From Alkanindiges hydrocarboniclasticus (lineage in GTDB: Bacteria; Pseudomonadota; Gammaproteobacteria; Pseudomonadales; Moraxellaceae): a stretch of DNA of 64,000 nt. The stretch lies in NCBI RefSeq assembly GCF_001982605.1, contig NZ_MLCN01000017.1:62001-126000 (forward strand). Reading direction: 5' to 3'. The translations under genes were made by a program, and so were the position numbers. Below the pieces are notes generated by a model. The model saw only the letters and a list, made by a program, of their open reading frames with translations. It was not told the DNA's origin and searched no databases. Positions 43,418-53,214 of this stretch are shown here, one piece after another (position 1 is the stretch's first letter; each line of letters starts with the position of its first letter).

Positions 43418-43684
43418 ATGGCTGGCGGCTGGGCACATGATGGCGCAGAACAGGAACAAATCGAAGCAACAGTAAATGATGCATTGCAACGGGCCAGACA
43501 TGCCATTCCATCAGGCCCGAGTGCAGAAACTTGCGAGGAATGCGACAAGCCTATCCCTAAAGCACGCCAGCTTGCCCTGCCCGGTGTGCAGCATTGTGTA
43601 GCATGCCAAAGCAAGCTTGAAGCCCATGCCAGAAAGTTTGAACTATTTAACCGTCGTGGCAGCAAGGATAGCCAGTTGCGTTGA
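43418..43684 (+). CDS. DksA/TraR-type C4 zinc-finger protein
   Basis: 88 residues, YbiI/TraR-like. The zinc finger is C39-x2-C42 and C60-x2-C63 (TCEECDKPIPKARQLALPG ... HCVAC). Short TraR-type proteins bind the RNA polymerase secondary channel and can mimic DksA/ppGpp; whether this one does is not known. N-terminal GWAHDGAEQEQIE helix with acidic tip residues (D8, E11) resembles the family. GGAG ribosome site before ATG 43418. Single gene. Confidence 0.9.
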   Translation: MAGGWAHDGAEQEQIEATVNDALQRARHAIPSGPSAETCEECDKPIPKARQLALPGVQHCVACQSKLEAHARKFELFNRRGSKDSQLR

Positions 43685-43867
43685 ATAAGCTTCAAATCCA
43701 TAGCGCGACATTGTTGGGTTTAAAGATTTAAACATAATGACATAACTGTTAAGATAAGAGCTTCAAGGGTGTTGTTTGAAATACCCTTGACCCTGTGGAT
43801 TCCTCAACAGGCATTCCGACCTCTTTAGATGAAATAAATTTTCTGTTTTCATAAGGTTGCAAATACG

Positions 43868-44452
43868 ATGCTTCTGATGCTCGATAATTATGACTCGTTT
43901 ACCTACAACATTGTCCAGTATCTTGGTGAGCTGGAGCAGGATGTCAAGGTTATTCGTAATGATCAGGTGACCATTGAGCAGATTGAAGCATGGCAGCCAC
44001 AATACATTGTGATTGGCCCTGGCCCCTGCTCGCCCACTGAAGCCGGAATTTCACTGCAGGCCATTCACCATTTTGCCGGTAAAATTCCCCTGCTGGGGGT
44101 TTGTCTGGGCCATCAGGCCATTGGGCAGGCCTTTGGTGGTGCTGTGGTGCGTGCGCGCGAAGTCATGCATGGCCGTTTGTCTGCCATGTATCATGCCAAT
44201 GCTGGAATGTTTAAGGGCTTGACCAGTCCCTATCAGGCCACGCGCTATCACTCTCTGGTGGTGGATAAAACCACCCTGCCGGACTGTCTGGAAGTTACTG
44301 CATGGACCCAGACTGCGGATGGCCAGCGCGATGAAATTATGGGTTTGCGGCATAAAACCCTGCCCATTGAAGGGGTGCAGTTTCACCCTGAATCCATTTT
44401 AAGTGAACATGGCCATCAGTTGCTTAAAAACTTCATTGATGAATATGCCTAA
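43868..44452 (+). CDS. trpG: Anthranilate synthase glutamine amidotransferase subunit
   Basis: 194 residues, class-I glutamine amidotransferase that feeds ammonia to TrpE (and possibly PabB). Nucleophile in [15 protein letters not shown], catalytic His-x-Glu in [11 protein letters not shown]-terminal [20 protein letters not shown] 43868; a second in-frame ATG at 43877 is less likely. First of trpG-trpD-trpC; trpE and trpF are not in the window. Confidence 0.96.
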   Translation: MLLMLDNYDSFTYNIVQYLGELEQDVKVIRNDQVTIEQIEAWQPQYIVIGPGPCSPTEAGISLQAIHHFAGKIPLLGVCLGHQAIGQAFGGAVVRAREVMHGRLSAMYHANAGMFKGLTSPYQATRYHSLVVDKTTLPDCLEVTAWTQTADGQRDEIMGLRHKTLPIEGVQFHPESILSEHGHQLLKNFIDEYA

Positions 44453-44462
44453 GGGGTAGCAC

Positions 44463-45518
44463 ATGGACATTCAAACTGCCCTGGATCAGGTTGTACGTCA
44501 TATTGACCTTTCCCAGTCTGAAATGGGCGATGTGATGCGCGTGATCATGACAGGTGAAGCCACCAGTGCCCAGATTGGCGGGCTGCTGGTCGGCCTGCGC
44601 ATGAAAGGGGAAAGTATTGACGAAATTACCGCAGCGGCCCGGGTAATGCGTGAGCTGATGCTACCGGTTCAGGTGTCAGATTTGCCCCACCTGATTGATA
44701 TTGTCGGTACAGGCGGTGATGGCCAGCATTTGTTTAATGTGTCCACTGCGGCTGCCTTTGTTGCTGCCGCTGCCGGTGCTTCGGTGGCCAAACATGGTAA
44801 CCGCGGGGTTTCCAGCAAATCCGGCAGTTCCGACCTGCTGGAACAGGCCGGTATCAGACTGGATTTAACGGTTACCCAAACTGAACGGTGTATTCGCGAA
44901 ATTGGCGTAGGGTTTTTATATGCCCCCAATCATCATGCTGCCATGCGCCATGCCATTGGTCCACGCCGTGAGCTGGGCATGCGTACCCTGTTTAATTTGC
45001 TGGGACCCTTGACCAATCCGGCCGGTGCCCAGCGCCTGGTAGTCGGGGTTTTTAACCAGCGGCTTTGCCGGCCGCTGGCCGAGGTACTGCGCCAGCTGGG
45101 AACAGTGCATGCGCTGGTGGTACATTCCAGGGATGGCCTTGATGAAATCAGCCTTGCCCAAACCACGTATGTGGCCGAGTTAAAAGACGGCAGCATTACC
45201 GAGTGGGAATTTGTGCCGGAAGACTATGGCATTGCAAGCCAGAGCCTGATTGGTCTGGATGTTGCAAATTCCCGGCAGAGTCTCAAGCTGATCAGGGATG
45301 CCCTGGGGCGCAATAAATCAGATGCAGGTGAAAAAGCTGCCAACATGATCACACTAAATGCCGGCGCTGGGATCTATGTCTCAGGATTAAGCCCTACGCT
45401 TGCACACGGAATCAGCTTGGCCCAGGACATCATTTATGGCGGGCAGGCTTTGGAAAAAATGTCAATTTTAGCTGAATTTAGCCAGAGTCTGACTCAGTCA
45501 GTCAACCTCCAGCCCTGA
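44463..45518 (+). CDS. trpD: Anthranilate phosphoribosyltransferase
   Basis: 351 residues. TrpD couples anthranilate to PRPP. Signature segments [20 protein letters not shown] (PRPP loop), [21 protein letters not shown] and [13 protein letters not shown] are intact. Starts ten bases after trpG with GGGGTAG ribosome site; part of the trpGDC operon. Confidence 0.97.
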   Translation: MDIQTALDQVVRHIDLSQSEMGDVMRVIMTGEATSAQIGGLLVGLRMKGESIDEITAAARVMRELMLPVQVSDLPHLIDIVGTGGDGQHLFNVSTAAAFVAAAAGASVAKHGNRGVSSKSGSSDLLEQAGIRLDLTVTQTERCIREIGVGFLYAPNHHAAMRHAIGPRRELGMRTLFNLLGPLTNPAGAQRLVVGVFNQRLCRPLAEVLRQLGTVHALVVHSRDGLDEISLAQTTYVAELKDGSITEWEFVPEDYGIASQSLIGLDVANSRQSLKLIRDALGRNKSDAGEKAANMITLNAGAGIYVSGLSPTLAHGISLAQDIIYGGQALEKMSILAEFSQSLTQSVNLQP

Positions 45519-45577
45519 CAGAGCGCTGGCGTCCATTTGACCAGCAGTTGTTATGATCACTTTATTTTAGGACTTGA

Positions 45578-46402
45578 ATGGATATGGTACGGACAGAAGA
45601 CACTATTCTTGCAAAGATTGTCGCCCGTAAACGTGAAGAAGTTGAGTTGCGCGAGCAAAAACTGTCGCTAAATGAGCTGGAACAACAGGCAAAGCTTGCC
45701 TCACCTCCGCGCGGTTTTGCCAGGGCATTGCAAGGCAAAAAACCTGCTGTCATTGCTGAAATCAAAAAGGCCTCTCCCTCACAGGGTGTGATCCGGGCAA
45801 ACTTTAAACCCGCAGAAATTGCAACCCAGTATGAAAAAGCCGGGGCGGCCTGCCTGTCGGTACTGACCGACATTGATTTTTTTGCCGGCAATGACCAGAA
45901 CCTGAAACTGGCGCGCAGTGTAAGCAAACTGCCGGCCTTGCGTAAGGATTTTATGATTTCGCCTTACCAGATTATTGAAAGCCGTGTGCTGGAAGCGGAT
46001 TGTGTACTGTTAATTGCTGCCTGCCTGTCCGACGACCAGATGCAGGAAATGGCCTCACTGGCGTATGAACATGGCATGGATGTACTGGTTGAAGTCCATA
46101 ACCATAGTGAGCTGGATCGCGCCTTGAAGCTGCCCGATTCTGCCATTATTGGCATCAACAACCGCAACCTGAAAAACTTTGCAGTTAGCCTGAATGTCAC
46201 GCTGGGCCTAAAACAGTATGTGCCCAATGACCGTATGCTGGTCACTGAAAGCGGTATTAAAACCCGGAATGATGTAGACCTGATGCTGGCCAATGGCGTT
46301 AACAGTTTTCTGGTGGGCGAAAGCTTCATGCGTGAGGAAAATCCGGGTACTGCCTTAACCCAGTTGTTTGGCCAACCTAAAAATATCAGTAGTTCTATGT
46401 AA
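45578..46402 (+). CDS. trpC: Indole-3-glycerol-phosphate synthase
   Basis: 274 residues, TIM barrel; ring closure of the carboxyphenylamino-deoxyribulose phosphate in tryptophan synthesis. Catalytic Lys in [15 protein letters not shown], further Lys in [13 protein letters not shown], Glu/Asn in [11 protein letters not shown] and VTESGI. No fused TrpF domain. ATG 45578 has AGGA seven bases before; ATG 45584 is an alternative. Confidence 0.97.
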   Translation: MDMVRTEDTILAKIVARKREEVELREQKLSLNELEQQAKLASPPRGFARALQGKKPAVIAEIKKASPSQGVIRANFKPAEIATQYEKAGAACLSVLTDIDFFAGNDQNLKLARSVSKLPALRKDFMISPYQIIESRVLEADCVLLIAACLSDDQMQEMASLAYEHGMDVLVEVHNHSELDRALKLPDSAIIGINNRNLKNFAVSLNVTLGLKQYVPNDRMLVTESGIKTRNDVDLMLANGVNSFLVGESFMREENPGTALTQLFGQPKNISSSM

Positions 46403-46452
46403 TTACTGATTGCCTGAATTTAGGCAAATTGAATATCCTGTTTTAATCGTTT

Positions 46453-46507
46453 GGCCCCTTTTCTGGCTTGCCTGCTATTTGGTTTGCTGACCAGGGGCCT
46501 GCTTTTT
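46453..46507 (+). terminator. putative terminator after trpC
   Basis: GGCCCCT (46453-46459) and AGGGGCC (46493-46499) pair perfectly, enclosing a 33-base loop, followed by TGCTTTTTG. The large loop lowers confidence. Confidence 0.4.
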
Positions 46508-46527
46508 GATGGCATAAAAGGCATACT

Positions 46528-47256
46528 ATGGCTAAATCCTCCTCCTTCAATCAGGACACACAACAGGCTTTACGGGAATTAAAGCAGCAACTTAAAGCTG
46601 CGCCGGTTTCTGCTACAGCCGCATCTGCCAAGACTACTCCTATTCAAACCGCATCCAGCAAGAGGGCACAAGAAACCCCGGATGATGACAAGCTGTTTGC
46701 GCAGGCCATGCGTGGCGTTAGGCCCATAAAAACCGATGAAACGCCTGTACCTGCCACTGCTAGGCCAAAAAAACCCAGCGCGCAGATTCTGGCACGGCGT
46801 GCTGCAGCCGTGGGTGTAGATGAAGCAGGCATGCAGGGCATTTCCGATACGCAGGCCATGCTAAATCCGGTAGCCAGTGAAGCCGTTTTAAGCTATCGGC
46901 TAGCCACCTTGCAGCATCGTATTTTTGAGCAGTTAAAAGCAGGCAAGCTGCGCTGGTATGAAGCCGTTGACCTGCATGGCTGTACTATTGAAGAAGCCCG
47001 CAGTGCGGTACTGCAAATTATTGAAATGGCACGACAAGCCAATGAAAATGTGATCAAGATTGTACATGGCAAAGGGCCACAAGCCATTTTGAAGACTTAT
47101 GTGAATGGTTGGTTGCGTCAACACCGCGAAGTACTGGCGTTTGTTAGTGCACCAGCAGAACAGGGTGGAACGGGTGCTGTGCTGGTATTGATTAAGCGCG
47201 CTGAGCGCCAGTCTAGTGATGACAAAGCCAATCCGGCCAAGCCAAAAGCACGTTGA
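46528..47256 (+). CDS. Smr (small MutS-related) domain protein
   Basis: 242 residues. A basic/Ala-rich, probably flexible N-terminal half is followed by an Smr domain: AVDLHGCTIEEARSAVLQII, the nuclease-type motif VIKIVHGKG and a C-terminal GGTGAVLVLIKR. Smr proteins cleave nucleic acid; in gammaproteobacteria YdaL/SmrB types are the closest plan, and SmrB cuts mRNA at collided ribosomes. Which applies here is not resolved. Own ribosome site, downstream of the trpC terminator. Confidence 0.88.
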   Translation: MAKSSSFNQDTQQALRELKQQLKAAPVSATAASAKTTPIQTASSKRAQETPDDDKLFAQAMRGVRPIKTDETPVPATARPKKPSAQILARRAAAVGVDEAGMQGISDTQAMLNPVASEAVLSYRLATLQHRIFEQLKAGKLRWYEAVDLHGCTIEEARSAVLQIIEMARQANENVIKIVHGKGPQAILKTYVNGWLRQHREVLAFVSAPAEQGGTGAVLVLIKRAERQSSDDKANPAKPKAR

Positions 47257-47341
47257 CTACCATAACCGGATGGCTAAACTTTGAAAAAATAGCCTGAGCT
47301 GACCATATTCTCACTTTAGCTTTTTCTAATGTTGCCTTTTT

Positions 47342-47438
47342 CTGGTATCACTTTTTTCTGGTATAATGAGCCCCCTCAATACCAGTAAGCCTTGTCCTGC
47401 CACTCGTAACCAAGACAAATTGCAGGCCAAACTTGGTT
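47342..47438 (+). promoter_or_regulatory. folE promoter and structured leader
   Basis: TATAAT (47362-47367) is a good -10. CTGGTAT occurs twice in direct orientation (47342-47348 and 47358-47364, the second overlapping the -10) and once inverted (ATACCAG, 47379-47385). Further on AACCAAG (47408-47414) pairs with CTTGGTT (47432-47438). The layout suggests operator sites at the promoter and a folded 5' leader of about 125 bases. Confidence 0.4.
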
Positions 47439-47497
47439 TCTGCCAGACCCAGCTTCTGACAAGACTGCTTTTCTGCCAAATTAGGTGATCTGACACA

Positions 47498-48055
47498 ATG
47501 ACTATGCAACAATCTTACGCCAATATCATTTCTGCCATTGGTGAAGATTTAGAACGTCCAGGACTGCTTGATACCCCTGCCCGTGCTGCCAAGGCATTCT
47601 CGTTTTTGACGCATGGCTATAACCAGTCGCTGGATGAAGTCACCAACAATGCGGTATTTCCATCCACCAACCGTGAAATGGTACTGGTTAAAGGCATTGA
47701 ATTTTACTCCCTGTGCGAGCATCACTTATTGCCATTTATGGGGCAGGCACATATTGCCTATTTACCCAATGGTCATGTGCTGGGTTTGTCAAAGTTTGCC
47801 CGCATTGTTGATATGTATTCACGTCGCTTGCAGATTCAGGAAAACCTGACCCAGCAAATTGCACAGGCGGTAATGGATGCGACTGGGGCTCGCGGTGCAG
47901 CCGTGGTGATGGATGCCGCGCACATGTGCATGATGATGCGTGGCGTGCAAAAGCAGCATTCCAGCACGCGTAGTGTGTCTATGCTGGGTGAATTTTCCAC
48001 CAATACACAGGCACGTCAGGAATTTTTAATGGCTGTACCCGGTGAAAACATTTAG
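47498..48055 (+). CDS. folE: GTP cyclohydrolase I
   Basis: 185 residues. FolE converts GTP to 7,8-dihydroneopterin triphosphate, the entry to folate (and queuosine) synthesis; homodecamer. Zinc ligands C73 and H76 in [10 protein letters not shown] and C144 in [11 protein letters not shown] are all present, so this is the zinc type. QKQHSSTRS and the [15 protein letters not shown] region are also typical. ATG 47498. Structured leader upstream. Convergent with the following GNAT gene, one base apart. Confidence 0.97.
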   Translation: MTMQQSYANIISAIGEDLERPGLLDTPARAAKAFSFLTHGYNQSLDEVTNNAVFPSTNREMVLVKGIEFYSLCEHHLLPFMGQAHIAYLPNGHVLGLSKFARIVDMYSRRLQIQENLTQQIAQAVMDATGARGAAVVMDAAHMCMMMRGVQKQHSSTRSVSMLGEFSTNTQARQEFLMAVPGENI

Positions 48056-48056
48056 C

Positions 48057-48782
48057 CTACAAATCATTCCGGCACTGCTGCAAACTCAATTTTTGCTGAC
48101 CCGCTGCATCAAAGTTATCAGGATTTAACCAACGCCGTAGGGCGTGTTCATATTGCGGCCATTCACTATCCAGCATAGAAAACCAAGCTGTATTGCGATT
48201 ATGGCCTTTCACCACCGTGGCCTGCCGGAATAATCCTTCATATTTAAAACCCAGCCGCAACGCCGCCTGTTTGGAAGGAAGATTAAGATCATTACATTTC
48301 CACTCACAGCGACGATAATCCAGCGCAAATACCTGCTGCATCAATAAAAACAGAGCTTCAGTCGCTGCCAGTGTGCGCCGTAAGCCTAACGAATAATAGA
48401 CATGGCCAATTTCTATGCTACCTGCTTTGCAATCTGCCCGCATCAGCGCACACCAGCCCTGAATTTGCCCGCTTGTAAAAATACCATATAACAGTAAGTC
48501 TTCAGCCAAAATGATTTGAAGCCAGTTGTTAAACAGTGCTTGCGAGGCAAACGGCCCATATGGCAAATACGTCCAGCATGACGCATCCGGCTCCTGATTG
48601 ACTAACGCCCACAGCGCATCGGCATGTTGCTCAAAGCTCACAGGAATAAGCTGGCTATGCTGTCCGTTAAGCAGCTGCGGTAGTGGCTTGGTAGCACCTT
48701 GCCAGTTTTCCAGCAATTGACCAACGGGTTGCCCAAATGGATTGAATTCAGTGTATAAATGTGGCACGAGTATTTTATTCAT
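48057..48782 (-). CDS. GNAT acetyltransferase, RimJ/RimL-like
   Basis: 241 residues of the Acetyltransf_3 type that acetylate N-terminal or small-molecule amines. GSIEIGHVYYSLGLRRTLAA holds the acetyl-CoA loop region, with LDYRRCEWKCNDLNLPSKQAA and LGFKYEGLFRQATVVKGHNR typical of the RimL/RimJ branch. ATG 48782. Single gene. Confidence 0.88.
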   Translation of the reverse strand: MNKILVPHLYTEFNPFGQPVGQLLENWQGATKPLPQLLNGQHSQLIPVSFEQHADALWALVNQEPDASCWTYLPYGPFASQALFNNWLQIILAEDLLLYGIFTSGQIQGWCALMRADCKAGSIEIGHVYYSLGLRRTLAATEALFLLMQQVFALDYRRCEWKCNDLNLPSKQAALRLGFKYEGLFRQATVVKGHNRNTAWFSMLDSEWPQYEHALRRWLNPDNFDAAGQQKLSLQQCRNDL

Positions 48783-49063
48783 TATAAAAATCTTTAGGTT
48801 AAGAGTTGACTTGTTAAAACAGCCTAGGCTAGGGAATTTTTTATCGAGCCTAGATAGATAATATGTTTTAAGGATTCTACCGGATTCAAAATTCGATCTG
48901 ATTAAATTTTTAAATGATGCAAATGCTGGCTATAGAATATGCTGATCGACCCCGTATGACTGCGCCAATACTTTTTAGCTACTACACAACATCAACATAA
49001 ATAAAGCAGGACTTTAATAGCATAGCTGAATCCTAAAAACGGTTTTTAATTGGACAGTTCAAT

Positions 49064-49684
49064 ATGAAAAAATTATTTTTAGCATCTTCCTTTGCTGATG
49101 TTAGCAAATACTTTGTTGATTTCATTGGCGATAATGTGCAGGGCAAAACTGTTACTTTTATTCCAACGGCTAGTAATCTGGAAGAAGTGAATCATTACAT
49201 GCAAAACGATAAGCTGGCCTTTGAAGAACTTGGAGTGATCGTTGATGAACTGGATATCGCCATCGCTCCATTATCCTTAATTGAGCAAAAAATTACTTTG
49301 AATGATTATATTTTTATTGGCGGCGGCAATACATTTTACTTATTACAAAAGCTCAAAAAATCAGGTGCAGACCAGATAATTATTCAGCAAATCCAACAAG
49401 GCAAGCCTTACATTGGTACATCAGCCGGCAGTGTCATTGTCGCGCCTGATATTGATTATATTGGTTTGATGGATGAAAAAGATAAGGCACCGCTACTGAC
49501 AGATTATACTGCTTTAAATATGGTGGACTTTTATCTGCTTCCACATTATGGCAATCTGCCATTTAAGGAAACCGCTGAACAAACCTTGAATCGCTACCAA
49601 CATCAGCTTTCTTTATATCCCATTAGTAATACGCAGTTTATTAAAGTAATAAATAATGAGGTTGAAATTGGCGGCACTGCATAA
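49064..49684 (+). CDS. Peptidase S51 / dipeptidase E-like protein
   Basis: 206 residues. Contains IFIGGGNTFYLLQKLK and the nucleophile elbow GTSAGSVIVAP, with the active-site Ser, as in aspartyl dipeptidases PepE and cyanophycinase relatives. LLPHYGNLPFKE probably holds the catalytic His. The gene is visibly more A+T-rich than its neighbours (many AAA, ATT, TTA codons) and preceded by an AT-rich 280-base spacer, suggesting recent acquisition. Single gene. Confidence 0.85.
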   Translation: MKKLFLASSFADVSKYFVDFIGDNVQGKTVTFIPTASNLEEVNHYMQNDKLAFEELGVIVDELDIAIAPLSLIEQKITLNDYIFIGGGNTFYLLQKLKKSGADQIIIQQIQQGKPYIGTSAGSVIVAPDIDYIGLMDEKDKAPLLTDYTALNMVDFYLLPHYGNLPFKETAEQTLNRYQHQLSLYPISNTQFIKVINNEVEIGGTA

Positions 49685-49714
49685 CTATAACGTCAGTCAA
49701 TCAATGCTGATAAA

Positions 49715-50515
49715 TCAGCGCAAGCGCCAGCTCCCTGTAGCATCCCGCTTACCCATCACTGCCAGCACCAGCACCAGACTTAACGTGAGCAGCAAATACC
49801 ACGACCCCAGCTTGCCCCAGCCGACCATGTGCCATTGCGTAGCCTGTGATGGATAACGCCAGATATTGGCAAAGGTAGCAATGTTTTCAGCCAGCCAGAC
49901 GATAAATGCCAAACTCAGCAATAGCGGTAAAAAAGGAAGCTGATGCTGTTGTTTTTGCTGCGTTTTTTGCTGAATGGAAAATAACAACCTCGTTTTCCAG
50001 AATAAAACAACCGATGCTACAAACAGCACATTACGGATATCCGGAATAAAAAACTTGGTAAAAAAGTTGGCATACGACAATACCGCCAGTAAACCAAGCC
50101 ATTTTAAACTGGGCAAATGCACAAAAGAGGCTTGATATAAACGCAGGCTACGCGCCAGAAAACTGCCCACTGCCGAGTACATAAACCCGGCAAATAACGG
50201 CACATTGGCAATTCTGAACAGAGCTTGTTCTGGATAATGCCATGAACCAATTTTCGGGTGGGTTAAAAATAGCTCCATCAGCATGGCCATCGCATGGAAA
50301 ATGGCAATAACCCAGACTTCACGCGCGGTTTCCAGCTTGAAATACACCAGAAATACCTGAATGAGCAAGGCATAGGCCAGCAAGGCATCGTAGCGATAAA
50401 TTCCGGCAATTGGCCAATGCATTTGATGGGTAACCACAAAGGCCAGTAGCAGCAGGATACCAAATAGTGCAGCATACAAGCTCAGTATGCTGCCATTGAT
50501 TAAAGTTCTTAACAC
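49715..50515 (-). CDS. DUF817 integral membrane protein
   Basis: 266 residues, about seven to eight hydrophobic segments and conserved-looking motifs EVWVIAIFHAMAMLMELFLT, KIGSWHYPE, YANFFTKFFIPDIRN and WLAENIATFANIWRYP that match the DUF817 (YoaT-like) family. Function unknown. It begins 11 bases after the hemE stop and is probably cotranscribed with it. Confidence 0.85.
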   Translation of the reverse strand: MLRTLINGSILSLYAALFGILLLLAFVVTHQMHWPIAGIYRYDALLAYALLIQVFLVYFKLETAREVWVIAIFHAMAMLMELFLTHPKIGSWHYPEQALFRIANVPLFAGFMYSAVGSFLARSLRLYQASFVHLPSLKWLGLLAVLSYANFFTKFFIPDIRNVLFVASVVLFWKTRLLFSIQQKTQQKQQHQLPFLPLLLSLAFIVWLAENIATFANIWRYPSQATQWHMVGWGKLGSWYLLLTLSLVLVLAVMGKRDATGSWRLR

Positions 50516-50526
50516 GTTAGAAAAAT

Positions 50527-51609
50527 TTATACATTAGCTTGAAAGATTTCATTGCTGTATTCATGCACGGCATCCACAAATATACCTGCATGCTCCGGGT
50601 TCACCCATTGGGTAATCCCATGTCCCAGATTGGCCACATAACCGGTATGAATGCCGTCTGCATAGGCATCTTGCAGCATGGCTTTCACTGCCGCCCGAAT
50701 CCGTTGCGGTGAGCCGTACAATGTGCTGGGGTCAAGATTACCCTGCAAAGCCACCCTGCCCTGAACCGTCTGGCGGGCAATGCTTAAATTGGTTGTCCAG
50801 TCCAGCCCCAGTGCATCTGCGCCACTATCCAGCATTTGCGGTAACCATTGCCCGCCGCCCTTGGTAAACAGGATGACCGGAACACGGCGTCCATCATGTT
50901 CCCTGATTAAACCCTGCACAATTTTTTTCATGTAGTTTAAGGAAAATTCCTGATATTCACAATGGGCCAGTGCACCGCCCCAGCTATCAAAAATCTGAAC
51001 AGCCTGTGCGCCTGCGCGAATCTGGGCATTTAAATATTCAGTGACGGCAATGGCCAGCTTATCCAGTAAGGCATGCAGCAGTTCTGGCGATTGATACAAC
51101 ATGGTTTTACTGTGCTGAAACTCCCGGCTGCTGCCGCCTTCAATCATATAGGTTGCCAGTGTCCACGGACTGCCGGAAAAACCAATCAGCGGAACCTGCC
51201 CACCCAGTGCTGAACGGATGGCTTTGACCGCGTTCATCACATAATCCAGCGACACCTCCGGATTGGTCCATTCAAGCTGGGCAATGTCAGTTTCAGTACG
51301 CACTGTTTTTCTAAATTTTGGCCCTTCACCCACTTCAAAATACAGGCCCAGTCCCATCGCATCGGGAATGGTTAAAATATCGGAAAACAGGATTGCCGCA
51401 TCCAGCGCATAACGACGCAGCGGCTGCAAGGTCACTTCGCAGGCCAGATCGGTATTCTTGCACAGGCTTAAAAAATCGCCAGCCTGCGCACGGGTTGCCT
51501 TGTATTCTGGTAAATAACGGCCCGCCTGACGCATCATCCATACGGGTGTGCAATCTACCGGTTCACGTAATAGCGCTCGCAGGAAACGATCATTTTTGAG
51601 TGGCATCAT
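50527..51609 (-). CDS. hemE: Uroporphyrinogen decarboxylase
   Basis: About 360 residues. HemE converts uroporphyrinogen III to coproporphyrinogen III in heme synthesis. N-terminal signature [17 protein letters not shown] with the conserved Arg, then [20 protein letters not shown] with the Asp, and [23 protein letters not shown] at 51624 is in frame but overlaps the GAGGA ribosome site, so ATG 51609 is chosen. Confidence 0.97.
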   Translation of the reverse strand: MMPLKNDRFLRALLREPVDCTPVWMMRQAGRYLPEYKATRAQAGDFLSLCKNTDLACEVTLQPLRRYALDAAILFSDILTIPDAMGLGLYFEVGEGPKFRKTVRTETDIAQLEWTNPEVSLDYVMNAVKAIRSALGGQVPLIGFSGSPWTLATYMIEGGSSREFQHSKTMLYQSPELLHALLDKLAIAVTEYLNAQIRAGAQAVQIFDSWGGALAHCEYQEFSLNYMKKIVQGLIREHDGRRVPVILFTKGGGQWLPQMLDSGADALGLDWTTNLSIARQTVQGRVALQGNLDPSTLYGSPQRIRAAVKAMLQDAYADGIHTGYVANLGHGITQWVNPEHAGIFVDAVHEYSNEIFQANV

Positions 51610-51822
51610 TGAAGGATTCCTCACGGTAGCTTCTTAATTGGCAGGCTGAATTAAGTGGCAAATCATAGCAAACTGGCGGATAAATTAATAATTTTGCTTT
51701 GTATTTAAATGCAGTACTGTGTCGCAGGAAGCCTGTATATATTTACAGTTGCTCACTGCAAACTGTTGCAGGTTTTGTCATACTAGACCACTACATAGAA
51801 AGTTACATATTTTAGGAAAATT

Positions 51823-53136
51823 ATGATGTTTGCTCGCTCGGCCTTAACAATTGCGCTTGCACTATGTTTAAGTCAACCTGCATTTTCGGCAGAAGATAAC
51901 ACTGATAAATCTGTAAAAATTACTACTGGCAACAGTACCGCTGGCAGCAATCGCACCACTGATAAAAATACCGTTGTCGCCAGTAATGATAACCTGAATG
52001 CGGCTGGCCAAAATTCTGCTGAGCAAGATGAACAGCGCCTTAAGCCTACCCTTGTTAATCAGATGTCAGATATTAACAGTGCATCGGGTAACGAACCTGA
52101 CACCAGCAAGCCCGTGACGGCGCAAACTGAACGTGCACTGGAAAAAGCACAGGCTGTGGTTGAAACCCTCCCCGAAAACCCGACTGATCCGGTTAATGGT
52201 GCCGCCAGCAAAGCTAGTCAGGAAAAATCAGTTGAGGAATGGACACTGGATGGCTTAAATAACGCCAACTGGGTGAGTGATCTTGGCAAAGGTCAGTTTA
52301 CCGAATACGCCAAGGCGCAGGTTTTGCTAAACCGTCACCATGCCTCACCAGGTGTGATTGATGGGATTTCCGGCAAAAACATGCTTAAAGCCATTTCTGC
52401 ATTTCAGGTCATGAACGGCCTGCCTGCAACGGGTGCCCTGGATACCCAGACCTGGGATCTGCTTAGCGCTGGCCAAAGCAACGATGTATTCCAGAACTAT
52501 ACCATTACCCAGCAGGATATTGATGGCCCGTATGCAGCATCCATTCCCCATGATTATGCGGAACAGGCCAAAATGAAAGGGCTTTATTACACCCGCGTGA
52601 CTGAAATGCTGGGCGAGCGTTTTCACATGGATGAGAACTTCCTGAAAAAATTAAACCCGGAAGCAACCTTTGCCAAAGTAGGTGAAACTATTATTGTCAC
52701 CAATACCCGCGAAGATTTAAGCGATCCGGTAGCGCTGATTATTGCCCATAAAGGTGCAAAACAGGTGTATGCCTTTGACAGCAATAATAAAATGGTTGCA
52801 ACCTATCCGGCTACCATTGGCAGCACTGACACGCCTTCCCCAAAAGGTACTTATCAGGTGAAAGCCATTGCACCCAATCCATGGTATGGCTATAACCCGA
52901 AAAACTTTGTGCAAGGCAAAAACATGAAGCCATTGTCACTACCACCGGGGCCAAACAATCCGGTAGGTAATATGTGGATTGCCTTAACCAAGCCTTCGTT
53001 TGGTATTCACGGTACGCCTGAACCTTCATTAATTTCCAAGACCGCCTCGCATGGCTGCATCCGTTTAACCAACTGGGATGCCAATGCACTGTCCAAGCGG
53101 GTTAAACCGGGCGTTACGGTGCGCTTTTTAGAATAA
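51823..53136 (+). CDS. L,D-transpeptidase with peptidoglycan-binding domain
   Basis: 437 residues, exported. Signal peptide MMFARSALTIALALCLSQPA ending AFSA; a Ser/Thr/Asn/Glu-rich spacer to about residue 145; a PG_binding_1 domain (SPGVIDGISGKNMLKAISAF ... GALDTQTWDLL); and a C-terminal YkuD catalytic domain with FGIHGTPEP and ASHGC412IRL. YkuD enzymes make 3-3 crosslinks or attach lipoproteins to peptidoglycan. Ribosome site AGGAAAATT, ATG 51823 or 51826. Strong terminator after it. Confidence 0.92.
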   Translation: MMFARSALTIALALCLSQPAFSAEDNTDKSVKITTGNSTAGSNRTTDKNTVVASNDNLNAAGQNSAEQDEQRLKPTLVNQMSDINSASGNEPDTSKPVTAQTERALEKAQAVVETLPENPTDPVNGAASKASQEKSVEEWTLDGLNNANWVSDLGKGQFTEYAKAQVLLNRHHASPGVIDGISGKNMLKAISAFQVMNGLPATGALDTQTWDLLSAGQSNDVFQNYTITQQDIDGPYAASIPHDYAEQAKMKGLYYTRVTEMLGERFHMDENFLKKLNPEATFAKVGETIIVTNTREDLSDPVALIIAHKGAKQVYAFDSNNKMVATYPATIGSTDTPSPKGTYQVKAIAPNPWYGYNPKNFVQGKNMKPLSLPPGPNNPVGNMWIALTKPSFGIHGTPEPSLISKTASHGCIRLTNWDANALSKRVKPGVTVRFLE

Positions 53137-53171
53137 GTCACTGAACCTGATTTATTATCAGATCAATGCAT

Positions 53172-53199
53172 AAAATCCTCCCTGATGGAGGATTTTTTT
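53172..53199 (+). terminator. terminator after the L,D-transpeptidase gene
   Basis: Perfect 10-bp stem (53172-53181 with 53187-53196), five-base loop, T-run to 53199; the A-run on the left allows it to serve convergent mcrC as well. Confidence 0.9.
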
Positions 53200-53214
53200 A
53201 TACGTTATATTTTA

